DNA of 64,000 nt, taken from contig JBITNC010000001.1 of NCBI GenBank assembly GCA_050084985.1, forward strand, positions 7,626,001 through 7,690,000, in the 5' to 3' direction. Of the stretch, positions 24,560 to 35,348 are shown one piece after another. The position numbers were made by a program, and so were the translations under genes. Source of the DNA: Nageia nagi. Taxonomy: Eukaryota > Pinophyta. The notes below the pieces were generated by a model. It was not told the DNA's origin. It saw nothing but the letters and a program-made list of their open reading frames with translations, and did no database searches. Numbering within the stretch: the first letter of the stretch is position 1; the number at the start of each line of letters is the position of its first letter.

Positions 24560-26150
24560 GATACCAATAAATACCATGAAGTGTTTATGTTGTACTAAAG
24601 ATAAATTCCATAACTATCTCCCAAGTATCTTAGAGCCTTTTCAAACATCCAATGTGCATGCTTTAACTACCCCTTTGTTTATAGCTTCTAAAATAGAGGT
24701 ATAGTATGCTACTTTGGTGCTAAATTCCTTCTTCAAAGCTATCCACAACATGTTGCTAATCTCCTCTTTGAGTGATCGATAAATTTTAAATTGAACTTTA
24801 CCTATTTGAATACCTTTGTCTAATATTATGGCATATGAAGTAGTTATAATCCTAGTGTCTCAAATCCACACTTAAAGTGATAAATTGTAATCCACTTGTT
24901 GCAAAGCATCATCATCTTTCCTCTCTACCTTCCTATCATGAAGCTCATGTTCTAGATTCATGTAGTTTTTCATTAAATTCTCCTTATCCCTTTGATCTCT
25001 ATCTAGTTATTAATATAATCAAAACTTATATTCTTTTATAACCTTAACCATTTCTTCTAACTAAAAATTTCTCCTAGCAACTTCATTTGATTCTTGCTTA
25101 ATATTATCAAATGTTGCTTGATACATAAGTTCCTTTTTGTATAATTTTTTTATAGTCTTCCATATTCTTCTTTGTTATTTATTACCTCTATTGTATCCAT
25201 AAGTAATGCCTGCTCTAATTCTTTGATTTGCTCAAAAGATACCACATTTTTTGCCTTTAGATGTTTATTTTCTTAAAGAACATTCTACAACTATCTATCT
25301 CTCTCCTTTTCAAGTAATGTAACTTGAAGCATAATAATTTTTACTTTCACATATTCAATTTCATATTTTTATTCTTTGAGAGCAATCATCATATTAGCAA
25401 TTTCCTCCTTTGCATCTTCAATTTTAAGTTTAGCTATATGATTATATTCCACTAGTTGGTTCTCCCATTTCTTCCATGCTACTTTGGACCTCTTAACTTC
25501 TAGTTGTGTCCTTTGAGATTTTTTATTAGATTCCTTACCTTTAGCTATATCCTTGTCTAGAGAGCTTAATAATTTGCTTCTATGTCCATTACTATCTTTT
25601 GAGGGTGCTTGATCAACTTATCTTTGTGACTCAATTTTGTGTCCTTTAATATGATGATTAAATCAAAGTCAGAATTCCTTTTACGAAGAAGCCCAACTTA
25701 TTCTTCCTTTTGTTGAAGAGTGGTTTAAAATTACACCTTTAAATATTTCTCTATTTTCTATAGTAATAGTGTAGCCTCTTGCAAAGATACATGGGCTAGT
25801 TCACATTTCATTTTTCATTTGGTAGTTTCCTCTTCTATTCCCATCAGAGCTTCATCTATATCATCATAATTTACCTCTAATGCTTCATAATTACCTTCCA
25901 AATTACTCAATATTTTCCTTACCTCTATGAGATCATTTTTCATGTTTTCAAGCTCATATACTTATTCCTATGTGTCCTTTCCTTAGTTCAATGAAATATT
26001 TCTTTCTTCATTTTGGACCATCTTCAAAAGTTCCCTCCCTTTTAGAAATGCCTTGAAGTCATCCATCTCTTTCTAATTTTTAAACTCCATCTTGATAATT
26101 AATTCCTTTTTAAGATTGCATGGTGTATATGCCTCTATAAAATTTAGTTA
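24560..26150 (-). pseudogene. E3 internal coiled-coil ORF, unknown function, decayed
   Basis: On the minus strand a coherent frame of about 530 codons runs from about 26150 to about 24560, with one apparent frame change near 25620. It is strongly heptad-patterned and charged, for example NQLVEYNHIAKLKIEDAKEE near 25440 and ENLMKNYMNLEHELHDRKVE near 24950. A less regular C-terminal part includes LKEEISNMLWIALKKEFSTK near 24770. Roughly 20 stops interrupt it, nearly all TAA or TAG where Gln would fit. It is in sense with the element's LTRs, downstream of the primer site. No gag or pol signature is seen, so it is either a captured gene or a highly diverged structural protein. The architecture recalls the ORF at 1-3585, but I see no clear sequence match between them. 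Confidence 0.6.
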
Positions 26151-26329
26151 ATAACAACAAATTGACTTCCTTGTTTTCCAACATCCTGCTTCTAGTGACT
26201 TATGGCTTCAAATTCACCAAAAAATAGTGGCTAGTATATATAGGAAAACCTTGTATATTATCAATACTTATCTACCATGATGAAAATAAATTAATTCTTA
26301 TAAGTAATGACACTTGGAATGCTTCTAAA

Positions 26330-26960
26330 ACATCCAATTGGCCTCAATAAGCCAACATTTTACTTCAAGTATCTCTAAACTATAATAAAATTCTAAAAAA
26401 AAACTCTAAAAAACTCATTATCTAGATTTAGGGACTCTCAAAATGCCAAGATACAATTTGAAACAACTCTAATTGGTCTCAAATAGCATAATGGACCTCA
26501 AAATTCCTCTAATGTACCAACATCAACCTAGAATTTTCTTTAAAATGCAATGTAAGCCTCAAAATCCTCCTAGTTGGCCAACTTCCTCTTTCACATGGCC
26601 TCAAAATGTAGAATTAACCTTTGAAAAGTGTTCAAATCACTAAATTTTACCTTCTAGAGATATCAAAATGCAAGGATATGCTCAAAAATACCCTCAGTAG
26701 TGTAACATCTAGCCTCTAGTGACCCAAAAATGCAATGTCCAACCTCAAGTAGCCTCAAAATGCAACTTAAGGCATGAAAACCCTCTTAGAATACCAATTC
26801 CTACATCCTAGAGGTCCTAAAATGCATTTTTTGGTATAAAAATATCCCAAAATACAAACATCCTCCTTCAAGGACCCTCAAAATGTTGAATGAGCTACAA
26901 ACATAGCTCTAGAATACTAATGTCTAGCCCCATATGGGCTTAGACTCTCTAAACACACCT
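26330..26960. repeat. Degenerate short-period repeat in the E3 leader
   Basis: The phrase CCTCAAAATGCAA, with variants such as CCCAAAAATGCAATG and CCTAAAATGCATTT, recurs every 40-90 bases, often followed by ACCTC or AACCTC. The period is irregular and the copies are worn. It lies between the E3 primer site and the coiled-coil ORF. Confidence 0.55.
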
Positions 26961-27458
26961 TATTCCTCCCTCAATCTCAAAAGTAAATCGAGAATGAACT
27001 TCAACTTGAAATGAAAAGTGCAAAAGTTTTTTAGAATGCACCTTTTTAAGCTATATGAACCTCCTCAAAGCTTTAGAATTTGGAATTAGGGAAAAGAGAT
27101 TCCCAATGATTTTCTAGAAGGATGAGATAAGGCTCCATAATCCTCTAAAACTCCTTCAAAATCACCATTTTGATGTTGGGTTAACTCCATAACATGAAAT
27201 CTCTAAAAATAACAATGTGATCTAGTAGAATATCATAATGAGTCCTATATAGCTCCTCCAACTCCTATAGTAATCTTCTTTAGCAACAAATCCTCAATTC
27301 ATACCCACTAGCAAGGGTAAGCTCTCTAACTACTCTTTAATAATTCTTTGTATATGATACCACTATGATGTAGGTATCTAGTATTTAGTCTCTCTTTAGC
27401 TTCTCTCAAAATCCTCCATGAATTATGCCCTTGATTCCTAATAGGATGGAAAAATTAA

Positions 27459-27471
27459 GGCTCTAATACCA
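27459..27471 (-). other. E3 primer binding site (initiator Met type)
   Basis: The minus strand reads TGGTATTAGAGCC, one substitution from TGGTATCAGAGCC, three bases inside the right LTR. Confidence 0.75.
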
Positions 27472-27696
27472 CTATGATGAGCCATTTCTGGGCTCACTCC
27501 TCAAACATGCCCTAGGTGAGGAACATTTGGATTTCAACCTTCAAACTAGCTAAAGTAAGCTCAAATTTGCACAAGTATTCTAATGTCTAGCTAGGATTGA
27601 TAAATTTCATAATGATATTCTAAAAATTAACACACAAACCTAATATCTAAGTAGATAAGTAAAAATGGATCTTAAGCTATGAAAATGCACTTCTAT

Positions 27697-30600
27697 TGCT
27701 TTGGTGGATAATATTATGAAACATGAGAAGGCATTTGGAAACAAATCTAGTGATCCTACTTCAAACACATTGTGTATTGCTCAAAATGGAAAGAATGTTG
27801 TATATGATCCTTCTCAAGGTGAAAGTATCAATTATGGTCATGGTAGGAGGAATCATAGAGGTAGGGTGTTAAATCTAATCAAGGTGAATGTGATGAGAGG
27901 AATAATCTTCATTGTAAAAGATGTAATAAATGAGGCCATGAAGCTAATACATATTGCACTCCATGGGACAAGATCAAAGAAAGGAATGAAAAATGAGAGC
28001 AAGACAAGAGTAATAATTTAGATTTTTCTTACTATGTTACAGCATATTGTAACAATAAAATTCAAAAATTTGTGTAATACTTCATTTGCATCTTGGGAGG
28101 ATGCATCATTTCTTGATACTGGTGCAACATGTCACATGATATTTTGAAGGGAATTCTTTGAAGAAATGAATACCAACATTGATGATGTGGTATACTTTGT
28201 TGATAAATCTTATATCAAACCTTTAGGTATTAGTACTATGAGACTCAAATTACCAGGCCTTCTAGATATGATTATTTGTAATATATTCTATCTTCCTTAA
28301 TTATGAATGAAACTATTATCTATTATTGTCATTCAAAAATAAGGACACGTAATTCATATGTTCAATGGCATTATGGAGATAAGGAGGTCTTCCAAAAATA
28401 AAGTGGTGATGACTGGTAGGGAATATGAGAAGTTGTTGAAGATGGATGGAAGTTTTTCCAAATCAACAAATTTTGCCTACCTCACCCATCAAGAAAAATT
28501 TACTCTCTGATATAGTCTTTTGTGGCATGCAATATTTGGCCATCTCAATTTCGATGATGTCCATTTATTGAAAAAGAGAGGTTTTTTTGGACTACCTACT
28601 ATTCCTAGGAACATAAATCCTTGTGAAGAATGTGTCCTAAGAAATCGTAATAAACAACCTTTTACTAATTCAAAGTTAAGAGCATGTAAAAAATTAAAAC
28701 TCATACACTCTAATTTAGAATCTACACCACTTGCACCTATTTTAGAAGTGCCTAATCCAGTAATAGCACCTATTCTAGTATCAAAAGCACCTCCTCCACC
28801 ATAAAAAGATCCTTCCTCTTTGTCAATTTCAATAGCTCCTTTGGATGATGTGATTGAAGGGATTGATAGGTTGAGTCTTGAAGGAAATGAAGAATCTCCT
28901 TACCTTATTGAGCAACCAAAAATATCATATAAGATTCCTAAGTGGCTCTCTAAAATACTTGAGAGTGTTCATCCTGATGAAGTTGTAAATACAAGAACTA
29001 GGAGTTCCTACAAAGAAAGAATTAAACATGGAGTAGTAGAGAGTTCAAATTTAGGTGATGAAGTTAAGGATATGGAATGTTCATTTAATTATGAATTAAA
29101 TTTCTCTATTGATTATGAGTTGAATTCCTTTAAATAATATTTTTCTCATTATATTTGGAAGGATGCTATGAAGAAGATGTTTGATGCTCTCATTAAGAAT
29201 AAGATGTGGAAGTTGATGGATCCTCCATATAGAACCAAACCTATTGGATGCAAGTGGGTCTACAAAAATAAATACAAATCATATGACTCACTTGAGAAAC
29301 ATAAATCAAGGCTTGTAGCTAAGGGTTTTGCATGAAAATAAGGTATTTACTATGATGAGACCTTTTCTCCCATAGAAAAATGGGCCAACTATTTTCTCTT
29401 TGTTGGCAATGTTAGCTTAGAAAGGATGGAAATTTCATCAGATGGATGTCAAGACTACATTATTGAATGGTGATTTTAAATAGAAAGTGTACATGAAACA
29501 ATTAGAAGGATTTGTAGTGAAGGGTCTATAATAAAAAGTTTGTAAGCTCATCAAGCCCTTGTATGACCTAAAACAAGCTCCTCATGCCTGGTATGAAAAG
29601 GTTACTAAGCATCTCTTGAAGATAAATTTTGAATACTTTAATCTTGAAGATGTAACTTTGTTTGCCAAAAAAGTTGGCAAAAATATTGTATATCTTATGG
29701 TGTATGAAGATGATCTTTTGGTAATTGGAAATAATGAAAGTTACATTGTATCCATGAAATAAGATTTGAAGATAGGTTTTGAAATGACAGATATAGGACA
29801 TATTCATTATTATTTAGGCATTGAAGTGACATAAAACCCAAGGTAAATTTTTATTCCCTAAAGAAAGTACATTAGAAAATTATTGAACAAATTTGGCATG
29901 ATAGATTGTAATCCTCTTTCCACTCCAATGGAACAAAATTTGAAGTTGAAATCTATTTAAGGGAATGCATTTGAGGATGCAATGAAGTATAGTCAACTTG
30001 TTGGGAGTCTCATATATCTAACCATAACTAGACTAGAAATTTTATTTGTACTTTTAATTCTCTCTTAGTTTATGAAAAAATCATGTGAAGGGCATTAGAA
30101 TGTAGCAAAAAGATTCTCTAATGTTTTAAAGGCACACATGAGTTAAAGCTCAAGTATTCCAAAGTAGGAGACTTGAAATTGATTGGATATACAAATTCAA
30201 ACTTTGATGGTGACAAAGAAAAATGGAGTTTTGAATTTAAGATATGTCATAATTCTTGGATCAATAGCTATCTCTTGGATATATCAAAAGCAATCCATTC
30301 CAATATATTCCACTATAGAGGTAGAGTATGTGGTTGCTATAGAGGAAACAAAAGATATTTTGTGGCTTAGAAAGATACTGAAATGTTTGTAGGAAAAATA
30401 GGTGCATCCAACTCCACCTTTGATTGATAATATTTTTGCAATTCAATTGGCCAAGAATCTAGAGTTTCATGATCTAAAAAGCACATCAACACAAAGTATC
30501 ATTTCATTCAACATCATGTAGAGGTAAAGACAATTCAATTGAAACATTGTACCATAGATGAGCAAGTAGCGAACATCTTCACCAAGGCACTTGGAAGAGA

Positions 30601-30916
30601 AAAGTTCAAGAAGATGCTTGGAATTACCAACTCCCCTTTGGATTAAGGGGGGATTGTTAGACACCTAATCCTTAGGGATTTTGGTTACTTAGTATATTTA
30701 ATAAATTCATAGCTTTGTTTGTGCTAGAATTTCAAGTGTCATTTCTAGGAGAATATGAAGAGTTACATTGTATCTCAAGGGTCACTCAAGAAGGTGAATC
30801 TAAAGAGTCAATCTTCTTATGTATTAAGAAATTATTCTAACCTAATACAATGTTTTTTTATCTTGGAGTTATCTGGCCTAGTACTAAGTATTAGGTTCAT
30901 ACTTGGAGCTATAAAT
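27697..30916 (+). mobile_element. Truncated copia relic, relative of the element at 53018
   Basis: The sequence switches from E3 LTR to the middle of copia gag at about 27697, so the 5' LTR, primer site and gag N-terminus are missing. It ends with a purine tract (AAGGGGGGAT, about 30645) and a 3' LTR starting TGTTAGACACC at 30655, whose end cannot be fixed but lies before about 30917. The protein is clearly related to the gag-pol at 54275, but the nucleotide sequence is heavily diverged. Confidence 0.8.
27700..30644 (+). pseudogene. Copia gag-pol relic lacking the integrase core
   Basis: Readable pieces in order: gag C-terminal (HEKAFGNKSSDPTSNTLCIA), a worn knuckle, protease (FLDTGATCHMIF near 28112), integrase zinc domain (LLWHAIFGHLNFDDVHLLKK at about 28517, CEECVLRNRNKQPF), and KLIHSNLES. 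There the frame jumps directly to the linker before RT (DDVIEGIDRLSLEG at about 28838). Compared with the relative at 54275, roughly 280 codons holding the catalytic integrase core are gone. RT follows (VDPPY-like WKLMDPPYR, YDLKQAPHAWYEK at about 29562), with the active site reading YEDD instead of YVDD (about 29704), then RNase H to about 30640. Stops are frequent. Confidence 0.85.
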
Positions 30917-31659
30917 ATCCTCATAGTTAGTACAATCACCTAAGGGGATGATCTACCTCAAAGAGAGGGGCACTAATGATTAGAGATACATTTAATGCTA
31001 ATATTACAATCATCAAGGATAAAATATGCAACACCTCATTAAATGAGACTAATATTACATTTACAATTATTAGTGTCTTGGTATTCTGAATATAATATTA
31101 TTGGCATTTTATTAATTAACTAAAATGGTAAAGTAGGCCCATCATCCCATAATTAGAGCAATTAACTAATCTCCAAGTGAAACTTACAATAAAGGGATTA
31201 TTACATCTTAACTAAATATAAAATAATCCTAAATTAATGAACTAACCATTGCACATCCTTAAAGGAAGGATATGAACTTTTTAAGGGTAAAATAGAAAGA
31301 GAATTATGAATTCCCATGCACACATGATATGAGTAGACTAGTCTAGTAGGTGAACTTTAAAGTGCCATAACTTCCTTATTTATCGACCAAAATAGTTCAT
31401 GTAACTTGTCAAAATAATTGGCATAAGTTTATCTTTTCATTTTTTATGTTTAAATTTCCATTTATGGCTTGTATAAGATGTAATTTCTCAAAATCAAAAA
31501 TAAATGAAACCTAAAAAATAGGGAACATTACACATTTTGGGTATTGAATTTCATGATGTTAATGTTATTTGCATAATTGATATGAAAAATGTATATAAGA
31601 ATAAATTACTATTATGTATCACTTATTTTATTTTGTGTAGTATCATACATATATAATGG

Positions 31660-32410
31660 AGCTTGAGCAATGCAATTATATTTGGGACATAATAAGGTCT
31701 TGGTTTTATAACTTGACCTTGATGAGCTCTCTCTTTTGCAATGGGTTAACTTGGGCCACTTACTTCATGCCACCTATATTCTTGTAGATTGAGATATGCT
31801 CACTACCTTTATGGAGCATTGGTAAGAGTTTACCAACATATTTCACCTTCCCATAAGTGAAATCACCATCATTATTAAGGATATATAATGCACTCTATGA
31901 GTACCAATGAAGGGGAAAGTGATCAATATAAAGGAGGGTTTGAGTTCCAAGCACATGGATGACTTGTACAAGTGGTTGAAAGGGATTGAGGATCACCACT
32001 AACTAAAGAATGGTGCCTTGATTCATTAGGTAATGAAATTATTGGTACAAATATACAAAATATACATCAAATGATGGCCTTATATATTGAAACTATTGTA
32101 TACTTTGATAAAAAAAAAAAAACATGAGGTATTTTTATGTGTTAATACGTGTGGTGAAGGGGGAGAAATTTTCTTAGACATCATGTTTATTGCCTTTGAT
32201 CTACCATGACCTCTATATATTCATGATCATATCTAAAAAAGGTAGGTAAAAACTCACTCTTTTATTCTTTTATGTTAGTGTATGAGCATGTGTATATTTT
32301 TCAAGCATATTAAGCTACCTAAATCTCTATAGGATGATGACCTACCAACATGGTAATGTTAGGCTTATAGAAGGAGAGTACCATGGGTACATAAGGAAAT
32401 ATTCTATACA
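31660..32410 (+). pseudogene. Plant mobile domain (PMD) gene relic
   Basis: From about 31712 the frame reads LDLDELSLLQWVNLGHLLHA, then MLTTFMEHW and FTNIFHLPISEITIIIKDI (about 31827). That matches the plant mobile domain (MAIN/MAIL1 family) pattern: a large-residue helix, W, then TFHLP-GE-T-TL-D. VPMKGKVINIKEG follows. After a probable intron with a TTTTATGTTAG acceptor near 32277, VYEHVYIFQAY may be the second half. Stops occur at about eight places, mostly for Trp or Gln. It resembles the PMD gene at 35794 in the same motif but is not a close copy. Its left neighbour is E3 and its right neighbour the pol-less Ty3 element, so its ends may have been displaced. Confidence 0.6.
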
Positions 32411-32594
32411 CTTAAGATTTGCACATTCACCTTTCTTAGTTGCCTTACATGTAATTTGATATGTTTACCAACTTATCATGACCATTTTATACCCTTGATA
32501 TCTTGCAAGGAATCTCACATGATCATTTTGTTAATTCATTACTTTTTTTTCATTTTAACACTATAGCCTAATCAACCTATCAATTATTCAATTG

Positions 32595-32599
32595 GTTCC
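32595..32599. repeat. Target-site duplication GTTCC, left copy
   Basis: Identical to 40156-40160 at the other end of the pol-less Ty3 element. Confidence 0.93.
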
Positions 32600-33473
32600 T
32601 ATTTACAAATAAAATTGAGCATGCAAATAAATAAATATGCAAATATCTACAAACTCAATATTATCTGTATTTGAGCTACAGATAGCAATTTATTCTAAAT
32701 AACAATAAACAAAATAACCAATTCAGAAATGTAATTGTACCAACCAAGACTGTAATTTGTGTACTTACCTCACGGAACATACCTGACAACGAAAGATGAA
32801 GATGTTGGTGATACACTGATGATGAACTACCTTTCCAACAACATGGTGACCTGTGAAGATGCAAAAGGAGGACCACGGGTGGTCCATTTTAGTGATATAA
32901 GAGCATCGGTGGTGTTCTTTGGTTCATAAAGGAGCATCAATAGCCTTTGTTTAATGATTCTTAACCTCTCAATCAAGTCCAGAGCTTCAATACGGATGGC
33001 TCAGATAGCAGTGTGATATCAGAATAGATCATGGATGTCAGGATAGCTTGTAAAAGGAAGCACACAAACCACAGCCTTGTAGGTGGTACCAAGAGATACC
33101 TTAAGGGGTTGCCACTACAAGACCATACGTGGGATCGTGTGTATCCTTGTTATGTGGACTTACTATTAGATCCCTTATTTATATAGATAATAGATAATAC
33201 AACCCATGGGTCAGCATACATCTACATAAACAAGGCTAATTCATAACATTCTAGATAAACACACCAATAAACAAGGTAATTTATACAATATTCAAGATAA
33301 TTCATGCAATATTCAAGATAATCCATGCAACATTCAAGATAATCATTATAAGATTCACATTTAAGACAAACATTGATATTATCACTTTAAGACATTCAAG
33401 ACATATATTTAGACCAAGCATATTTTCATTAATTTATTGATTTAAAACATAAATTCATTTTTATGTGTTAACA
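32600..33473 (-). repeat. 3' LTR of the pol-less Ty3 element (left on the + strand)
   Basis: 874 bp, matches 39281-40155. The outer end reads TATTTAC where the other copy keeps the canonical TGTTTAC; the inner end is GTTAACA. Confidence 0.95.
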
Positions 33474-33789
33474 GATGCCCCACTTTGGATGTGAAAATCG
33501 AAAGAAACATGAGGTGAATTGAATTTTGCATTCAAAGTAAAAACACAATATCATAGCAAGCAATTTGATAAGCAATGATAAACACTAACCATTCTAAACT
33601 TAAACAAAATCATGACAAAGCTTGTTAGTACTAGATATGGGTTGAGAAAACTCCCTTTTGATATTACCTTGGGCATGCTTGCCCCTTGCATTTTGCCATA
33701 GAAGGTGATAGCCTGATATATCTGATAATCTGATAATCTTGCTGCAACACTGATGAATCATGATAACAAACCTAACAACACACATGATG

Positions 33790-33954
33790 ATGACCTGACC
33801 ACACAACCTAATGACAACTTAACCACACATGATGACCTGACGATAGCTTGACAAGACCACATCACAAGATAAGACATGATAACATGACAACACACATGAC
33901 CACATCACAAGATAGGACATGATAACCATGACAACATACATGACCACACACAAG
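33790..33954. repeat. Tandem repeat, 43-44 bp unit
   Basis: GACCACATCACAAGATAAGA starts at about 33854 and again at about 33897, each followed by CATGATAAC(C)ATGACAACA. A partial third copy follows at about 33941 and looser variants precede them. Confidence 0.7.
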
Positions 33955-34612
33955 GGAGAGCTAAGTTCCACACAACTGCAATGGAAGCTGAGACTTCACA
34001 CCAAGAGGCATGTTGTAGTTGCATAAGAACCGAACTCCACAAAAAAATGATAAGCTGATAGGTGAGAGCTAAGTTCCACACAACTACAATGGAAGCTGAG
34101 ACTTCGCACCAAGAGGTATGCTGTAATTGCATAAGAACTGAACTCTACAAAACAAATGATAAGCTGATAAGTGAGAGCTAAGTTCCACACAACTACAATG
34201 GAAGTTGAGACTTCGCACCAAGAGGTATGCTACAGTTGCATAAGAATCGAACTCTGCAAAACAAATGATAAGCTGATAAGTGAGAGCTAAGTTCCACACA
34301 ACTGCAATGGAAGCTGAGACTTCGCACCAAGAGGTATGTTGTAGTTGCATAAGAAGTAAACTCTGCAACACAAATGATAAGCTGATAAGTGAGAGCTAAG
34401 TTCCACACAACTACAATAGAAGCTGAGACTTCGCACCAAGAGGTATGCTGCAGTTGCATAAGAATCAAACTCTACAAAATAAATGATAAGCTGATAAGTG
34501 AGAGCTAAGTTCCACACAACTGCAATGGAAGCTGAGACTTTGCACCAAGAGATATGCTGTAGTTGCATAAGAATTGAACTCTGCAACACAAATGATAAGC
34601 TAATAAGTGGAG
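33955..34612. repeat. Tandem repeat, 109-bp unit, about six copies
   Basis: CTAAGTTCCACACAACT begins at 33961, 34069, 34178, 34287, 34396 and 34505, giving periods of 108 or 109. Units also share GAAGCTGAGACTT, CACCAAGAGGTATG, GTTGCATAAGAA and ATGATAAGCTGATAAGTG. Because 109 is not a multiple of three, open frames across the array are by-products of the repeat. Confidence 0.95.
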
Positions 34613-34853
34613 CTGAAACTCTACCAAGAGGCATGATAAGCTGATAATGGGAGCTAAAACTTTGCCAAGAGGCATGATAAGCTGATAATGGAAGTTGGAA
34701 CTCCATCAAGAGGCATGATAAGCTAATAATGGGATTTGGAACTCCATCAAGAGACATGATAAGTTGATAATGGGAGTTGGAACTCCACCAAGAGACATGA
34801 TAAGCTGATAATGGGAGCTAGAACTCCACCAAGAGACATGATAAGCTGATAAC
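34608..34853. repeat. Tandem repeat, 41-bp unit, six copies
   Basis: Units start at about 34608, 34649, 34690, 34731, 34772 and 34813, each close to GGGAGCTAGAACTCCACC, AAGAGACATG, ATAAGCTGATAAT. The unit looks like the neighbouring 109-bp unit with two internal blocks missing. Confidence 0.93.
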
Positions 34854-35170
34854 ACAACCCTACAAACATGAGATTCAAAGTAATATTATCCTGGATATGA
34901 CATTGGTCAAGCACCTGTGATATGTCTATGATACTTGGATGAGCTGATTTACTAGAACAAGGAATGTGGGTGGTCTTTTTTGGTAGATTTAGAATGCCAG
35001 TGGTCTTCATCTAAGACCACGAGTGATCCTTTTCTTGAGGATTCATCGAAAACTATGAAGATCAGACCCCTACGAATCACCCTTGGATTCCAGATTGATA
35101 CCTGGTTGCTTGTCCACATACACCAAATGCTCAAATCAAAATTGTCTTGAAGTGTGTGCCCTAATATTTC

Positions 35171-35177
35171 TATAAAA
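35171..35177 (+). promoter_or_regulatory. TATA box of the antisense PMD gene
   Basis: TATAAAA followed by GGGGCCCC. It lies about 620 bases before the likely ATG at 35794, and a leader intron at 35396-35778 (GTACAT...CTTGTAG) would shorten the mature leader to about 210-220 bases. Confidence 0.5.
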
Positions 35178-35348
35178 GGGGCCCCACCCTTCCTCATTTG
35201 GTCACACTATCATTTTTAGAACTGAGAGTATCTTAGAGCTTGGGAGACTGAGTCAGAGAGGTTTAGCTAGTGATTTTGTTGCTATCACTAGGTGATATTT
35301 CTTGTACTACTATGCTACACACTATGGCCCTACCAATTACATGCTAAG

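Larger units (their letters stand above)
22597..31532 (-). mobile_element. E3: minus-strand LTR element with only a coiled-coil ORF
   Basis: Two related blocks, 22597-24389 and 27475-31532 (the latter interrupted by a copia relic), are bounded by TGATGAGCC and ATTACA. On the minus strand they read TGTAATG...GGCTCATCA, the TG...CA form of LTRs. Next to the right LTR, 27459-27471 is the complement of TGGTATTAGAGCC, close to the Met primer site. Next to the left LTR, 24390-24405 gives a minus-strand purine tract (AGAGGGGTGGTCT). This fixes the orientation as minus, with the 5' LTR on the right. The internal 3.1 kb shows a long coiled-coil ORF and a degenerate repeat, and no gag, protease, RT or integrase. 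ATTTTG is found at 22591-22596 and again at 31534-31539, a possible target duplication that is offset two bases from the ideal LTR end. Confidence 0.7.
27475..31532 (-). repeat. 5' LTR of E3, interrupted by a copia relic
   Basis: 27475-27697 and about 30917-31532 are LTR sequence. The stretch between is the copia relic, and about 950 bp of LTR present in the other copy is missing. Confidence 0.7.

Noticed and set aside
33905-34757. Overlapping minus-strand ORFs of 64-156 codons with repeated peptide text
   Set aside because: They are translations of the 109-bp and 41-bp arrays; the unit length is not a multiple of three and the text cycles through frames.
33955-34853. CRISPR-like regular repeats
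   Set aside because: Units are head-to-tail without unique spacers, in a plant retrotransposon.
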